Part shown: positions 34,372 to 42,419 of the stretch, one piece after another
Layout of the letters: every line of letters starts with the position of its first letter
How positions within the stretch are numbered: the first letter of the stretch is position 1
NCBI GenBank assembly: GCA_019509785.1
Contig: JAEKLQ010000043.1
Location: 34,206-98,205, forward strand
Direction of reading: 5' to 3'
DNA length: 64,000 bases
Source: Fibrobacterota bacterium
GTDB taxonomy: Bacteria > Fibrobacterota > Fibrobacteria > UBA11236
Notes under the pieces: model-generated
The model's input: only the letters and a program-made list of their open reading frames with translations
The model's database searches: none
Told to the model about the DNA's origin: nothing
Made by a program: the position numbers and the translations under genes

Positions 34372-35486
34372 GCCCTGCCCCCATGCGCGGCCGCCGCTTT
34401 CGGGACCGCCGGGTTTTTCTGGGCGCGAGCCTTGGCCAACCGGTACAGGTCGAGATAGGCGGATGCTACCACCGCCGGGGCGAAGCGGCGCGCGAATTCC
34501 CTGGCCCGCTTGGCGATTTCCCGCCGCGCGCCCTCGTTTTCGAGAAGGCCCGCGATCAGGGAAGCGGCCTTTTCCGGCGGCGCGATCACGCCGGTTTCGC
34601 CGTCCTTCACCAGGAATTCGCTGCCGGGGTGGGGAGTAGTCACCACCAGGCACGAGCAGGCCATGGCCTCGATGATCCCTACCCCGAAGCCCTCGTAGCT
34701 GGAGAGGCAAAGGTAGAGCCAGCTTTCCCGGTACAGGTCGAGCAATTCCGCTTGGGAAATCCGCGCGCGGAAATCGATTCCGTGATATTCGTCGCGTCCC
34801 TTTAAATCATCCACTTCCGCGCGCGGTCCGACGTAAGTCAGGCGCAAGCCGGGCATCTTCTCCCGCAGCCCGCGCCAGATCTCCAGCGCCAGGCCGCCGC
34901 GCTTACGGGACTTGCGCGAACCCAGATAGACCAGGCTGGGAAATGCCGTCTTGCCCGCCGCCGCGGAATCCGGTGGCGCGGGCAGCATGCAGGGGATGAC
35001 GCGGTCGATTCCGGGGAGATGGGCGGCCACGTGCGGGGAGATGCCCACGGTGAGCCGGCAGCGTCTCGCTTCCCGGCGTTCCATCCAATACGACAGGCCT
35101 TGCGCCAGCTTGCCCTTGAGGCCGGCGGCATGCCGGTACTCGAGCGCGGCGGTCCCGTAGAAAGTGCGCACGAAATTGCCGCGATAGCGCAGGAAGCCGC
35201 CGTCCCCGTGCACGTGCACCACGTCGAATCCGTCCGTGGGCAGGCGGCGGTACCAAAGCGGGTACCACAAGCGCTTAAGGAAGGGGGCCCAGCGCAAGGC
35301 CCGGCGGAGGCCGGGCAAGCGGATGGGCAGGACGGCATAGCGCGCATCGGCAGGGAGGGCGGAATGGGTATAGACGGAAACCGCATGGCCGAGATCGGAT
35401 AAGGCATTGGCCAGGCGATGCACCTGCACGGCGACGCCGGTATAGGAATCCGGCGGAAGATCGCGATGCAGGAAGAGCACCTTCAT
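34368..35486 (-). CDS. GT4-family glycosyltransferase
   Basis: 372 residues from ATG 35486 (ATGA overlap); the frame stays open upstream but only as an artefact within the next gene. The N-lobe opens KVLFLHRDLPPDSYTGVAVQVHRLANAL. The C-lobe has SLVYLGSRKSRKRGGLALEIW, LRLTYVGPRAEVDDLK and SSYEGFGVGIIEAMACSCLVVTT, the donor-site E-x7-E motif. The N-lobe DLPPDSYTGVAVQ loop is the usual acceptor and nucleotide contact of this family. It acts in cytoplasmic assembly of the lipid-linked repeat unit. The sugar is unknown. Confidence 0.87.
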   Translation of the reverse strand: MKVLFLHRDLPPDSYTGVAVQVHRLANALSDLGHAVSVYTHSALPADARYAVLPIRLPGLRRALRWAPFLKRLWYPLWYRRLPTDGFDVVHVHGDGGFLRYRGNFVRTFYGTAALEYRHAAGLKGKLAQGLSYWMERREARRCRLTVGISPHVAAHLPGIDRVIPCMLPAPPDSAAAGKTAFPSLVYLGSRKSRKRGGLALEIWRGLREKMPGLRLTYVGPRAEVDDLKGRDEYHGIDFRARISQAELLDLYRESWLYLCLSSYEGFGVGIIEAMACSCLVVTTPHPGSEFLVKDGETGVIAPPEKAASLIAGLLENEGARREIAKRAREFARRFAPAVVASAYLDLYRLAKARAQKNPAVPKAAAAHGGRA

Positions 35487-36622
35487 GCCGCCGCCCCCGT
35501 GCCGGCCGCTTTCCCCGGACGGGCATCCAAGAGGAAATCGCCGGTGGCGCGGGCCACCGCGGCGGCCGTATAGCGCTCTTCGACATTGCGACGTTGGGCC
35601 GCCCGCACTCCATCGGCGCCGGGAATGGGGAGGGCCGAAAGCAAGACGGCCAGGGATTCGGCATCGCCTTGGCGGAAGGTCGCCTCCGGGAACAAGGTGA
35701 TTCCGGGGATGTTCCCCGAATCGCTTCCCAGCGCGATGCATCCGCACAGGACGCCTTCGATGAGGCTGCGGCCGATCTGCTCTTTCCAATCGGGAAGGGT
35801 GAGGGAGGGAAGGATGACGTAATCGCCGGCTTGGTAAAGACTGCGTAACTCTTCGGCCCCGAGGGATCCGAGATGGCGCCAGCGCGATCCCAGGCGCCAG
35901 GGGAGTTCGGCCGCCAAGGGTCCCTGGCCCGCGCTCAGGACGCGCAGGCGGGGAAAACGCGGGAGGACTTCGGCGAGGAGGCGCAAGCCCTTCGCTTCCG
36001 CCATGCTCCCCGCGAAGATGAGGGCGATCTCCTCGTCCCGGATGCCGAAAACCCGGCGCAAGCCGGGACGGTCCGCCGGATCCGCGGGGCGGAACCACGA
36101 CTCCGAGGCCCATAACGGGATGACGCGCGTGGGGCCCGAGTACCCGTTCGCCTTGAGCGCCGCATCGGCTTCTTCCGAAGCCGCTATGCTTCGCGATACC
36201 AGAATCTGATTCAAAAGCGTGGCCAATCGATGATGCCAGCGGTAGTAGCGGGGGGCGCGCAGGTTTTGCAGGGAATAGTTGACCACCCGCACCGGGGGCC
36301 AGCACAGCCGCGCCAAAAGCGCGTGCCAGGCCAGGCTGGCCCTATCCATCTCGTCCATGACGTACAGGTAACGCGGACGATACGTCCAGAGGTGCCAAGG
36401 CAGGGCGGGCACCAGGTAGCGGGCGCCCCCGCCGGCGAAATAGGGGGTTGCCACGATTTCGCAGCCGCTCTCGGCCCAATCGCCAACCGGACCGAAATCG
36501 CGCGAGCCGTGCCGCCAGCCCCGGGGGGAAAGGACGCGCACGCGCATGCGCCGGGCCAATTCACGGAAGAAAGGCCGATACGCGGGCACCACGGCGCCCG
36601 ACCAAACGATGAGCACTTTCAC
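35483..36622 (-). CDS. GT4-like glycosyltransferase
   Basis: 379 residues from GTG 36622, inside the previous stop (GTGA). The N-lobe KVLIVWSGAVVPAYRPFFRELARRM is GT-B-like. The C-lobe shows IALIFAGSMAEAKGLRLLAEVLPRFP, LRVLSAGQGPL and PSLTLPDWKEQIGRSLIEGVLCGCIAL, a variant of the GT4 donor site with E and E seven to eight apart. It belongs to the main polysaccharide operon. It is probably a cytoplasmic enzyme that builds the repeat unit on undecaprenyl diphosphate; substrate is unknown. Confidence 0.85.
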   Translation of the reverse strand: MKVLIVWSGAVVPAYRPFFRELARRMRVRVLSPRGWRHGSRDFGPVGDWAESGCEIVATPYFAGGGARYLVPALPWHLWTYRPRYLYVMDEMDRASLAWHALLARLCWPPVRVVNYSLQNLRAPRYYRWHHRLATLLNQILVSRSIAASEEADAALKANGYSGPTRVIPLWASESWFRPADPADRPGLRRVFGIRDEEIALIFAGSMAEAKGLRLLAEVLPRFPRLRVLSAGQGPLAAELPWRLGSRWRHLGSLGAEELRSLYQAGDYVILPSLTLPDWKEQIGRSLIEGVLCGCIALGSDSGNIPGITLFPEATFRQGDAESLAVLLSALPIPGADGVRAAQRRNVEERYTAAAVARATGDFLLDARPGKAAGTGAAA

Positions 36623-37542
36623 GAACTCTTAAGCCTCGCGATCTCTCTCCATTTTACCATGCATAGGCCGACGATGCAGGCTTGCTCGGCCAGCGCCACG
36701 ATCATCGCCTGCAGCGACGGCAGCAAGGCCCGCAGCCGTTCCCCGGCGCGCAAACCGGGCTGCCTGCAGAGGTAGCGGAAGCATTCCTTGAAGTACAACG
36801 CGAAGTATTTCACGCACCAGTCCGCCAAGGTGCCGCGGGCATCCCCATGATGGCGAACGCGAGCGTAGCTGGAAGGGTGCTTACGGTACAACCGCATCTC
36901 CGCCCCGACTAGGCGGACCTGGGTGCGATAGGCGGCGCGCAGGGAGGGCAGGAAGCGGCGAGGCAGATGGGGATGCTCCACGATCAGGTCGGCGCAAAGC
37001 GGGATGGCGACCCCGTGATCCAGCAGGGTTAGCGCCAGATCCGTATCCTCGCGGTAATTGGCCGTGAAACCTTCGTCGAACCCGCCCAAGGCGAGCGCCT
37101 TTTCCACCCGGAAGACCATGTTGGCGGTGGCATAGGCGCCGCCCGGATTGTGGAGGGAATGGGTGAACGGCGGTTTGGGGCCGGCCACGGGTCGCACGGG
37201 CCCTTCCACCGCGGCCCCGCCGGAATAACGGGATGGGATGCCCGACAGGGTTTCGAAATACGAACGCGATAAGATGCAATCGGTATCGGTGAAGGCGAGC
37301 CAGGGCGTCGGCGCATGGCGCAAGGCATGATTGCGCGCATGGGCCGCGGAAACGTGCGGCAGACGGTGGGCGGTCAGGCGCGGATGGGCGGCTTCCCGCA
37401 GCACCGCGGGGGTCTCGTCGCTGGATCCATCATCGACGACGATAAGCGGCACAAGGTCGGCGCCGCGTTCGCGCCATGCCGATAGGAAAGCCCGCAGGAG
37501 TTCCGCCTGGTTGTAGGTCGGCACCGCCAGGGAGATCTCCAC
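36619..37542 (-). CDS. GT2-family glycosyltransferase (GT-A fold)
   Basis: 307 residues from GTG 37542, one base after the sugar transferase stop. The N-terminus EISLAVPTYNQAELLRAFL, the acidic VVDDGSSDET and the DxD-equivalent AFTDTDCILSR are typical of GT2 inverting enzymes. GGFDEGFTANYREDTDLALTL is the conserved ED motif that holds the catalytic base. A C-terminal hydrophobic segment may touch the membrane. It is the only GT2 in the cluster. It probably adds a sugar early in the repeat unit, given its place just after the priming enzyme. Confidence 0.88.
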   Translation of the reverse strand: MEISLAVPTYNQAELLRAFLSAWRERGADLVPLIVVDDGSSDETPAVLREAAHPRLTAHRLPHVSAAHARNHALRHAPTPWLAFTDTDCILSRSYFETLSGIPSRYSGGAAVEGPVRPVAGPKPPFTHSLHNPGGAYATANMVFRVEKALALGGFDEGFTANYREDTDLALTLLDHGVAIPLCADLIVEHPHLPRRFLPSLRAAYRTQVRLVGAEMRLYRKHPSSYARVRHHGDARGTLADWCVKYFALYFKECFRYLCRQPGLRAGERLRALLPSLQAMIVALAEQACIVGLCMVKWREIARLKSS

Positions 37543-37543
37543 T

Positions 37544-38179
37544 TTAAACCGCGCCCCGCCCGAACAGCACCGTCGGGATCGTCGCCATCAGGATCTTCAA
37601 GTCGATCGCCAGGGACGGATGCAGGGCGTAATACACGTCCAGATCCACCATGTCGTTGAACTTCAGCTTGGAGCGTCCGCGCACCTGCCATAGGCCAGTC
37701 ATCCCTTGCGGTACCGTCATGCGCACCTTCTGGATGTCGTTGTACTGGCTCACCTCGCGCAAGAGGGGCGGCCGCGGCCCCACCAGCGACATGTCGCCCC
37801 GCAGCACGTTCCAGAACTGTGGCATCTCGTCCAAGCTCGTACGCCGCAGGAACCGGCCCATCCGGGTCACCCGCGGATCGTTGCTGATCTTGAAGGTGAG
37901 CCCGCCCGATTCGTTGAGGTTGTCCAGCTCCCATTGCTGTTGATGCGCCCCCACCCGCATGGTCCGGAACTTGACGAACTTGAAGCGATGCCCGTATTGG
38001 CCCATGCGGGTCTGCACGAAGAAGATGGGACCGCGCGAGTCGAATTTGATCAGGGCTACCATGAAGGGGAACAACACGAAAAGGATCATGAGGCCGGCCA
38101 ACGCTCCCGCGATGTCCAATACCCGTTTGCCGGCGCGGTACGCGCTATCGCGAATCCCTTTCCTCGGCGTATTCGCCAT
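37544..38179 (-). CDS. Initiating sugar-phosphate transferase (bacterial sugar transferase, WcaJ/WbaP C-domain type)
   Basis: 211 residues. One membrane helix near residues 20-45 (VLDIAGALAGLMILFVLFPF) precedes the catalytic domain, with FVQTRMGQYGHRFKFVKFRTMRV, LTFKISNDPRVTRMGRFLRRTSLDEMPQFWNVLRGDMSLVGPRPPL and GMTGLWQVRGRS. It puts the first sugar phosphate onto undecaprenyl phosphate and so starts synthesis of the polymer. The extra N-terminal membrane domain of full-length WcaJ is missing, as in short family members. Its start lies 35 bases inside the preceding GT4 gene. Confidence 0.93.
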   Translation of the reverse strand: MANTPRKGIRDSAYRAGKRVLDIAGALAGLMILFVLFPFMVALIKFDSRGPIFFVQTRMGQYGHRFKFVKFRTMRVGAHQQQWELDNLNESGGLTFKISNDPRVTRMGRFLRRTSLDEMPQFWNVLRGDMSLVGPRPPLLREVSQYNDIQKVRMTVPQGMTGLWQVRGRSKLKFNDMVDLDVYYALHPSLAIDLKILMATIPTVLFGRGAV

Positions 38180-39380
38180 AGGTCCCGAGCAATCTCCGCG
38201 CGCATGCGTCCGGGGAGAATTCCGCCCGGATGGCTTCCGTCGCTTCGCGGGTCCCCGCGGGAAGCCCGCGATTCCCCACGCTCCATTCTCGTATTTTTCG
38301 GGCCAAAATGGCCTTGTTTTCCGCCGGGAACAGGGTGCCGCGCGCGGGCCGATCGACGATCTCGGGGATGCCCCCCACGTCGCTGCCGATCACGTAGCAG
38401 CCGCGCGACAACGCTTCCAAGGCGGTATAGGGGTAATTCTCCATGAGGGAGGGCAAGATCAAGGCGCCGGCCCAATCGTAATGATCGGGCATACGGGAAT
38501 GATCGCAAGGGCCCGCGTATTCCAAGGCGTAACGCCTGCCCGCGGGCCCCTGGGGCAAATCGCGGTGGGCCTGGAAATCGCGGATGCATTGGGCGTCCAG
38601 CTCGCGCGTAGGCGGGTACATATTTCCGACCACCCGCAAGGTCAGCCCTTCGGCATCGGCGCCCAGGGAATCGAGGGCCCCCAGCAGCACTTGCAGGCCT
38701 TTTCGATGCTCCACGCGCCCCACATATAGCAGATGCGCCGATGACTTGGCCTTCCAATCGATGGGATCGTCCCAGAGCAGCATAGGATTACGGTTGACCT
38801 CCGCCGCTTTGGCCAACCCCAGGATATCGCGCACGTAACCCCGCGCCACGCTGGCGCTCGGCGAGACCAGGCGGTCCGCGCGTTGGCAGGCCTGCCTTTG
38901 CAGGCGGAGCACCAGCATGCGTTCCAGGGGATTGTCCACGTACCCTTCCATCCAGCCCGTATGCACGCGGCAGATCAAGCGGGGGGCCCGGGCCCCCGGC
39001 CGGCGCGGGAAAAAGGCCCCTTCGCCCGCCGTTTCGGGATATTCCCAGGCGTCGAAGCCGGCAAGGTCGAGACGTTCTTCGAGGTAACGGCCGGCGGTGC
39101 GCGCCCAGGTCAGGGCGTCCAGATAATGCGGCAGGGTGCGACGGTACCACGCCCGATACGGGTAGAACAAGCGTCCTCCGGGCAACGGATGCGGCCCCAT
39201 GGGGACGCGATGCACGAACACCCCGTACTTCGATTCCATGCGGTATTCCGGTCCGTTGCACACGACGTGGACCTCATGGCCTTCGCGGGCCATGAGCGCC
39301 GCGGCCGCCGCGGAGTAGGTCGCGATCCCGCCCACGTGGGTGAGCGGGGGATATTCCCGGGAAAGGATCCCGATCTTCAT
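38145..39380 (-). CDS. GT4-family glycosyltransferase
   Basis: 411 residues from ATG 39380 (ATGA overlap). The N-lobe is KIGILSREYPPLTHVGGIATYSAAAAALMAREGHEVHVV, with the GGI loop typical of glycogen-synthase-like GT4 enzymes. The C-lobe has HLLYVGRVEHRKGLQVLLGAL, LRVVGN and PSLMENYPYTALEALSRGCYVIGSDVGGIPEIV, the canonical donor-site motif. It overlaps the sugar transferase gene by 35 bases, an unusually long overlap for this operon. Substrate is unknown. Confidence 0.9.
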   Translation of the reverse strand: MKIGILSREYPPLTHVGGIATYSAAAAALMAREGHEVHVVCNGPEYRMESKYGVFVHRVPMGPHPLPGGRLFYPYRAWYRRTLPHYLDALTWARTAGRYLEERLDLAGFDAWEYPETAGEGAFFPRRPGARAPRLICRVHTGWMEGYVDNPLERMLVLRLQRQACQRADRLVSPSASVARGYVRDILGLAKAAEVNRNPMLLWDDPIDWKAKSSAHLLYVGRVEHRKGLQVLLGALDSLGADAEGLTLRVVGNMYPPTRELDAQCIRDFQAHRDLPQGPAGRRYALEYAGPCDHSRMPDHYDWAGALILPSLMENYPYTALEALSRGCYVIGSDVGGIPEIVDRPARGTLFPAENKAILARKIREWSVGNRGLPAGTREATEAIRAEFSPDACARRLLGTYGEYAEERDSR

Positions 39381-40726
39381 GCGCCGCCCCGGGAAACGGA
39401 TAGCCCGCGGGTGGGCCGTTCGACCGGCAAGGCCGCGCGCCAAGACGCCAGCAGGCCCTCGGCGGCGCCGGCCCGGCGCGATGCGAGGTAGGCCTTCTGG
39501 GCGATGTGCAGATCGCCGTCCTTCCCGTCGCAATGGGCGAGCAAGGCCCCGGCCCAGGCTTCCTCATCCCCGGGCCGGGGACTCGGGGCGCCCGTGGCCC
39601 GGGCCACGGCCTTCATCTCGCCGGTGGCCGAGCCGATGCAAACGAGTCCGGCCGCCATGCCTTCGAAGTAAACGTAGGGGCTGTTCTCCCAGAGCGAGGG
39701 AACGACCAAGGCGGTATGGCGCCCGAAAAGGTCAGTCCGTTCCGCGGGGGCGCAGGGCGGTTCCCAGGCGATCCGATCCCGTACGGATCGCGGTTGGCTT
39801 GCGATGGCGTTCTTGACCGCCTCCGCGTAAGCCTCGTCGCCGATCGCGCCGACCAAGGTAAGCGAAGCGAAAGGGCGTTCGCCGGCCATGCGGGCGAAAG
39901 CGAGCACCAAGGGCAAGACTCCCTTGCGGGGTTCCAGGCGGCCGAGATACAGGAAGCGAGCCGTCAGGATGCGATCGGGCCTCGCGGCCGAGCGCGCCGC
40001 CGCCGCCAACCCGGCCGGATCGGGAGGCGCCGCCGACCAGGCCTCGTCTCCGCTGGCCGGGACTGGTCCCGGACCCGCCGCCGTTTCCGCCGCCCGCAAA
40101 CGCTCCGCTTGTCGGGCGCGGGCCATGCGCATGGGCGATGCGGGATGCGATGCCGGGTCCGGCGGCAAAGGATTGGGCACGTGCTTCCAGGCTTGCAACC
40201 AAGGCAGCTTTTCGCGCATGAATTCCGCCGATGGCGCGGTCAATCCGGACGCGCGCATCAGGCAATCCCTTTCCCGCCAAGCCGAGATTTTGGAAATAAA
40301 ACGGTCGAGGGCGTTCGTCGGCGCGTTCGCGATCAGGAAGGCAGGGGTATGTACGCGCACCAGGCAGCGCGGGCGTAAGCGCGGATTACGTAGGGCGAAA
40401 AAGGCATAGCCCAGGAAGTCGGCGAATTCATAAACGCGCCCCGGTACGTCGGTAGCCGACAATTCCCGCTCCAGCCAGCGGGCCTGTTCCCATAGGACGT
40501 TCTCTGCGTAACCTAGGCGATACGCCAGGCCGCGCAAGGGACGCGGCAGGCATGGGTATCGGCCGATGGGGAATGCGTTTTCGCCGGGATAGGCGGCTGG
40601 ACTGTGCGTATAAATCCGCGCGGGAACGCCCGCATCGCGGCAGAGCGCCAAGGCCAGGCGGGCATAGGTGCGGATGCCGCCGCCGGCGGGGCCGGGCGGT
40701 TCGGGATCGATGAACGCGACTTCCAT
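39377..40726 (-). CDS. GT4-family glycosyltransferase with long inter-lobe linker
   Basis: 449 residues from ATG 40726; the preceding open frame overlaps the flippase end and is not family-like. The N-lobe has EVAFIDPEPPGPAGGGIRTYARLALALC. The C-lobe has ARFLYLGRLEPRKGVLPLVLAFARM, LTLVGAIGDEAYAEAV and PSLWENSPYVYFEGMAAGLVCIGS. Between the lobes is an unusual Ala/Pro-rich insertion of about 60 residues (about 240-300). It follows the flippase gene by 19 bases on the same strand. The substrate cannot be predicted from sequence. Confidence 0.87.
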   Translation of the reverse strand: MEVAFIDPEPPGPAGGGIRTYARLALALCRDAGVPARIYTHSPAAYPGENAFPIGRYPCLPRPLRGLAYRLGYAENVLWEQARWLERELSATDVPGRVYEFADFLGYAFFALRNPRLRPRCLVRVHTPAFLIANAPTNALDRFISKISAWRERDCLMRASGLTAPSAEFMREKLPWLQAWKHVPNPLPPDPASHPASPMRMARARQAERLRAAETAAGPGPVPASGDEAWSAAPPDPAGLAAAARSAARPDRILTARFLYLGRLEPRKGVLPLVLAFARMAGERPFASLTLVGAIGDEAYAEAVKNAIASQPRSVRDRIAWEPPCAPAERTDLFGRHTALVVPSLWENSPYVYFEGMAAGLVCIGSATGEMKAVARATGAPSPRPGDEEAWAGALLAHCDGKDGDLHIAQKAYLASRRAGAAEGLLASWRAALPVERPTRGLSVSRGGA

Positions 40727-40745
40727 GCTTCGGCCCGGCGCCTCC

Positions 40746-42371
40746 TTAGGTGGCTTTTCCGGCGGAGAGCTTCCGCGCCAGGAACCAAGCCACCGGGCGC
40801 GGGAGGAACCGATCCAGGGCCTCCAGGATGCGGCGATCATCCTCGTTCGGTTGGAACATCAACAGGATCAAGACCAGGTAGGCCAGCCCTCCCACCGCGC
40901 AAGCGAACCAGAGCCGCACCGCCCGCGCCCCCAACAGGATATCCACGTCGTGGCCGGTCCAGTCGTAGATCATCAATTGCGTGGGTTGGAAGAGGTAGAA
41001 TGCCGTACTCTCGATCCGCAGCAAAGATATGGTGACCGCGCAAAGCCCGACCGTCGCCAGGGCCGCTTTCGTCCACGCCCCCCAAGGGATGCTCAGTCCC
41101 AGTTTTCGGGTGGTATAAATGAATCCCCCGATCACCCCCAGGGAAGTGGTGCCGGAATAGCAAATGGCGGCGCCGCGCGAGCCGTATTTCGGCACGAGCC
41201 AGAAGCAAAGCGCGATGTTGAGTACCGCCAGCACCGCGCCGTACTTGAGGATGAAGTTCTGCCGGTTGCTGGCGTATAGGACGGCGGAACCCGGTTGGGC
41301 CAGGGATTGGAGCAAGGCCCCGGCGCAGAGGATCCGGAAGCAATCCTTGGCCTCGCTATACGCGTGCCCGTAGAAGATGACGACCAATTCGTAGGCCGCC
41401 AGGTAGCAGATGGCGATGGTGGGGAATACGAAGAAGGCGGAATAGCGTAGGGCATGATGGTAGGTCTTGCGCATCTTGTCGGCCTCCATGCGGCCATGAT
41501 GCTGGGCCGAGAGGGGCAGCAGGATGCGCCACATCAGGTTGGGCAGGGTGCCCGTGAATTTCACGATCAGGTTCTGGGCCAGGTTGTAATAGGCGATCTG
41601 GGCGGCCGCGCAATAGCGGCCCAGGAAATAGTTCTCCGAACGGGACCAAACCACCAGATCGACGAAATGGACCCCGATGGCGGAGCGATTATACTCGAGG
41701 ATTTCCTTCTTCCATTTTCCGTCCGACGGGGCGAAGCGGAACCAGCCCGTGAGCAGGCCTTCGCGCCGTGCGGCGAAGTAATAGAAGGCGAGATTGACGA
41801 ACGCGAACAGGAGGTTGATCCAGAACAAGGACTCCAGGCCCCAGCCGTGGTACATCACGTAGACTTTGAGGAGCAGGGCCGACGGGGTGACCGTAAGCGA
41901 GTGCAGGGTCTGGTAACGGAATACCTGCGCGCCTTCCAGGGTGGCCGAGAAGATTGCGGTCTGGATTCCCGGGGTGATGGCCAGGAAGGCCAGGCGGAAA
42001 ATGAAGGACTGCTGCCGCGTGAAGTAATGATCGGAGATGCGGGTGGCGAAAATCAGGAGCCCGATGGTCGTGACCGCCGCGATGGCGAACTCCACGTAGA
42101 AGATGAAGCGCACGGCCGAGAGGGCGTCGGCCTGGCGGCCTTCGGCGCGGTACTGGGCAGTGAATTTCGTGATCGAGGTGATGAAACCTAGCGAGATGAC
42201 CACCGAAATCGTGCCGGCGAACCATTGCACTTGGTGGAAGATGCCCAGGTCGTTGGGTCCCAGCGAACGCGCCATCACCACGGAAGCGGCCATCCCCAGC
42301 ACGAAGGAGACGGCGTTTGAACACAAGAAGTGCACGATGTTCCGGGCTACCGTGCGTAAGGTCGCCGACAT
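40746..42371 (-). CDS. Polysaccharide flippase (Wzx-like, MATE/MOP superfamily)
   Basis: 541 residues with twelve to fourteen hydrophobic segments. The N-terminus LRTVARNIVHFLCSNAVSFVLGMAASVVMARSLGPNDLGIFHQVQW is typical of polysaccharide biosynthesis (MOP) flippases, as is a central YYNLAQNLIVKFTGTLPNLMWRILLPL. It would move undecaprenyl-linked repeat units to the periplasmic side for polymerisation. It lies 48 bases after the Wzc-like gene. No second flippase or ABC-type exporter is in the cluster, so this is a Wzx/Wzy-dependent pathway. Confidence 0.88.
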   Translation of the reverse strand: MSATLRTVARNIVHFLCSNAVSFVLGMAASVVMARSLGPNDLGIFHQVQWFAGTISVVISLGFITSITKFTAQYRAEGRQADALSAVRFIFYVEFAIAAVTTIGLLIFATRISDHYFTRQQSFIFRLAFLAITPGIQTAIFSATLEGAQVFRYQTLHSLTVTPSALLLKVYVMYHGWGLESLFWINLLFAFVNLAFYYFAARREGLLTGWFRFAPSDGKWKKEILEYNRSAIGVHFVDLVVWSRSENYFLGRYCAAAQIAYYNLAQNLIVKFTGTLPNLMWRILLPLSAQHHGRMEADKMRKTYHHALRYSAFFVFPTIAICYLAAYELVVIFYGHAYSEAKDCFRILCAGALLQSLAQPGSAVLYASNRQNFILKYGAVLAVLNIALCFWLVPKYGSRGAAICYSGTTSLGVIGGFIYTTRKLGLSIPWGAWTKAALATVGLCAVTISLLRIESTAFYLFQPTQLMIYDWTGHDVDILLGARAVRLWFACAVGGLAYLVLILLMFQPNEDDRRILEALDRFLPRPVAWFLARKLSAGKAT

Positions 42372-42419
42372 GCGTTCAGCCTGCGAGGAAAGGGTCGATG
42401 GGGAAGCGCACTCCGGGGC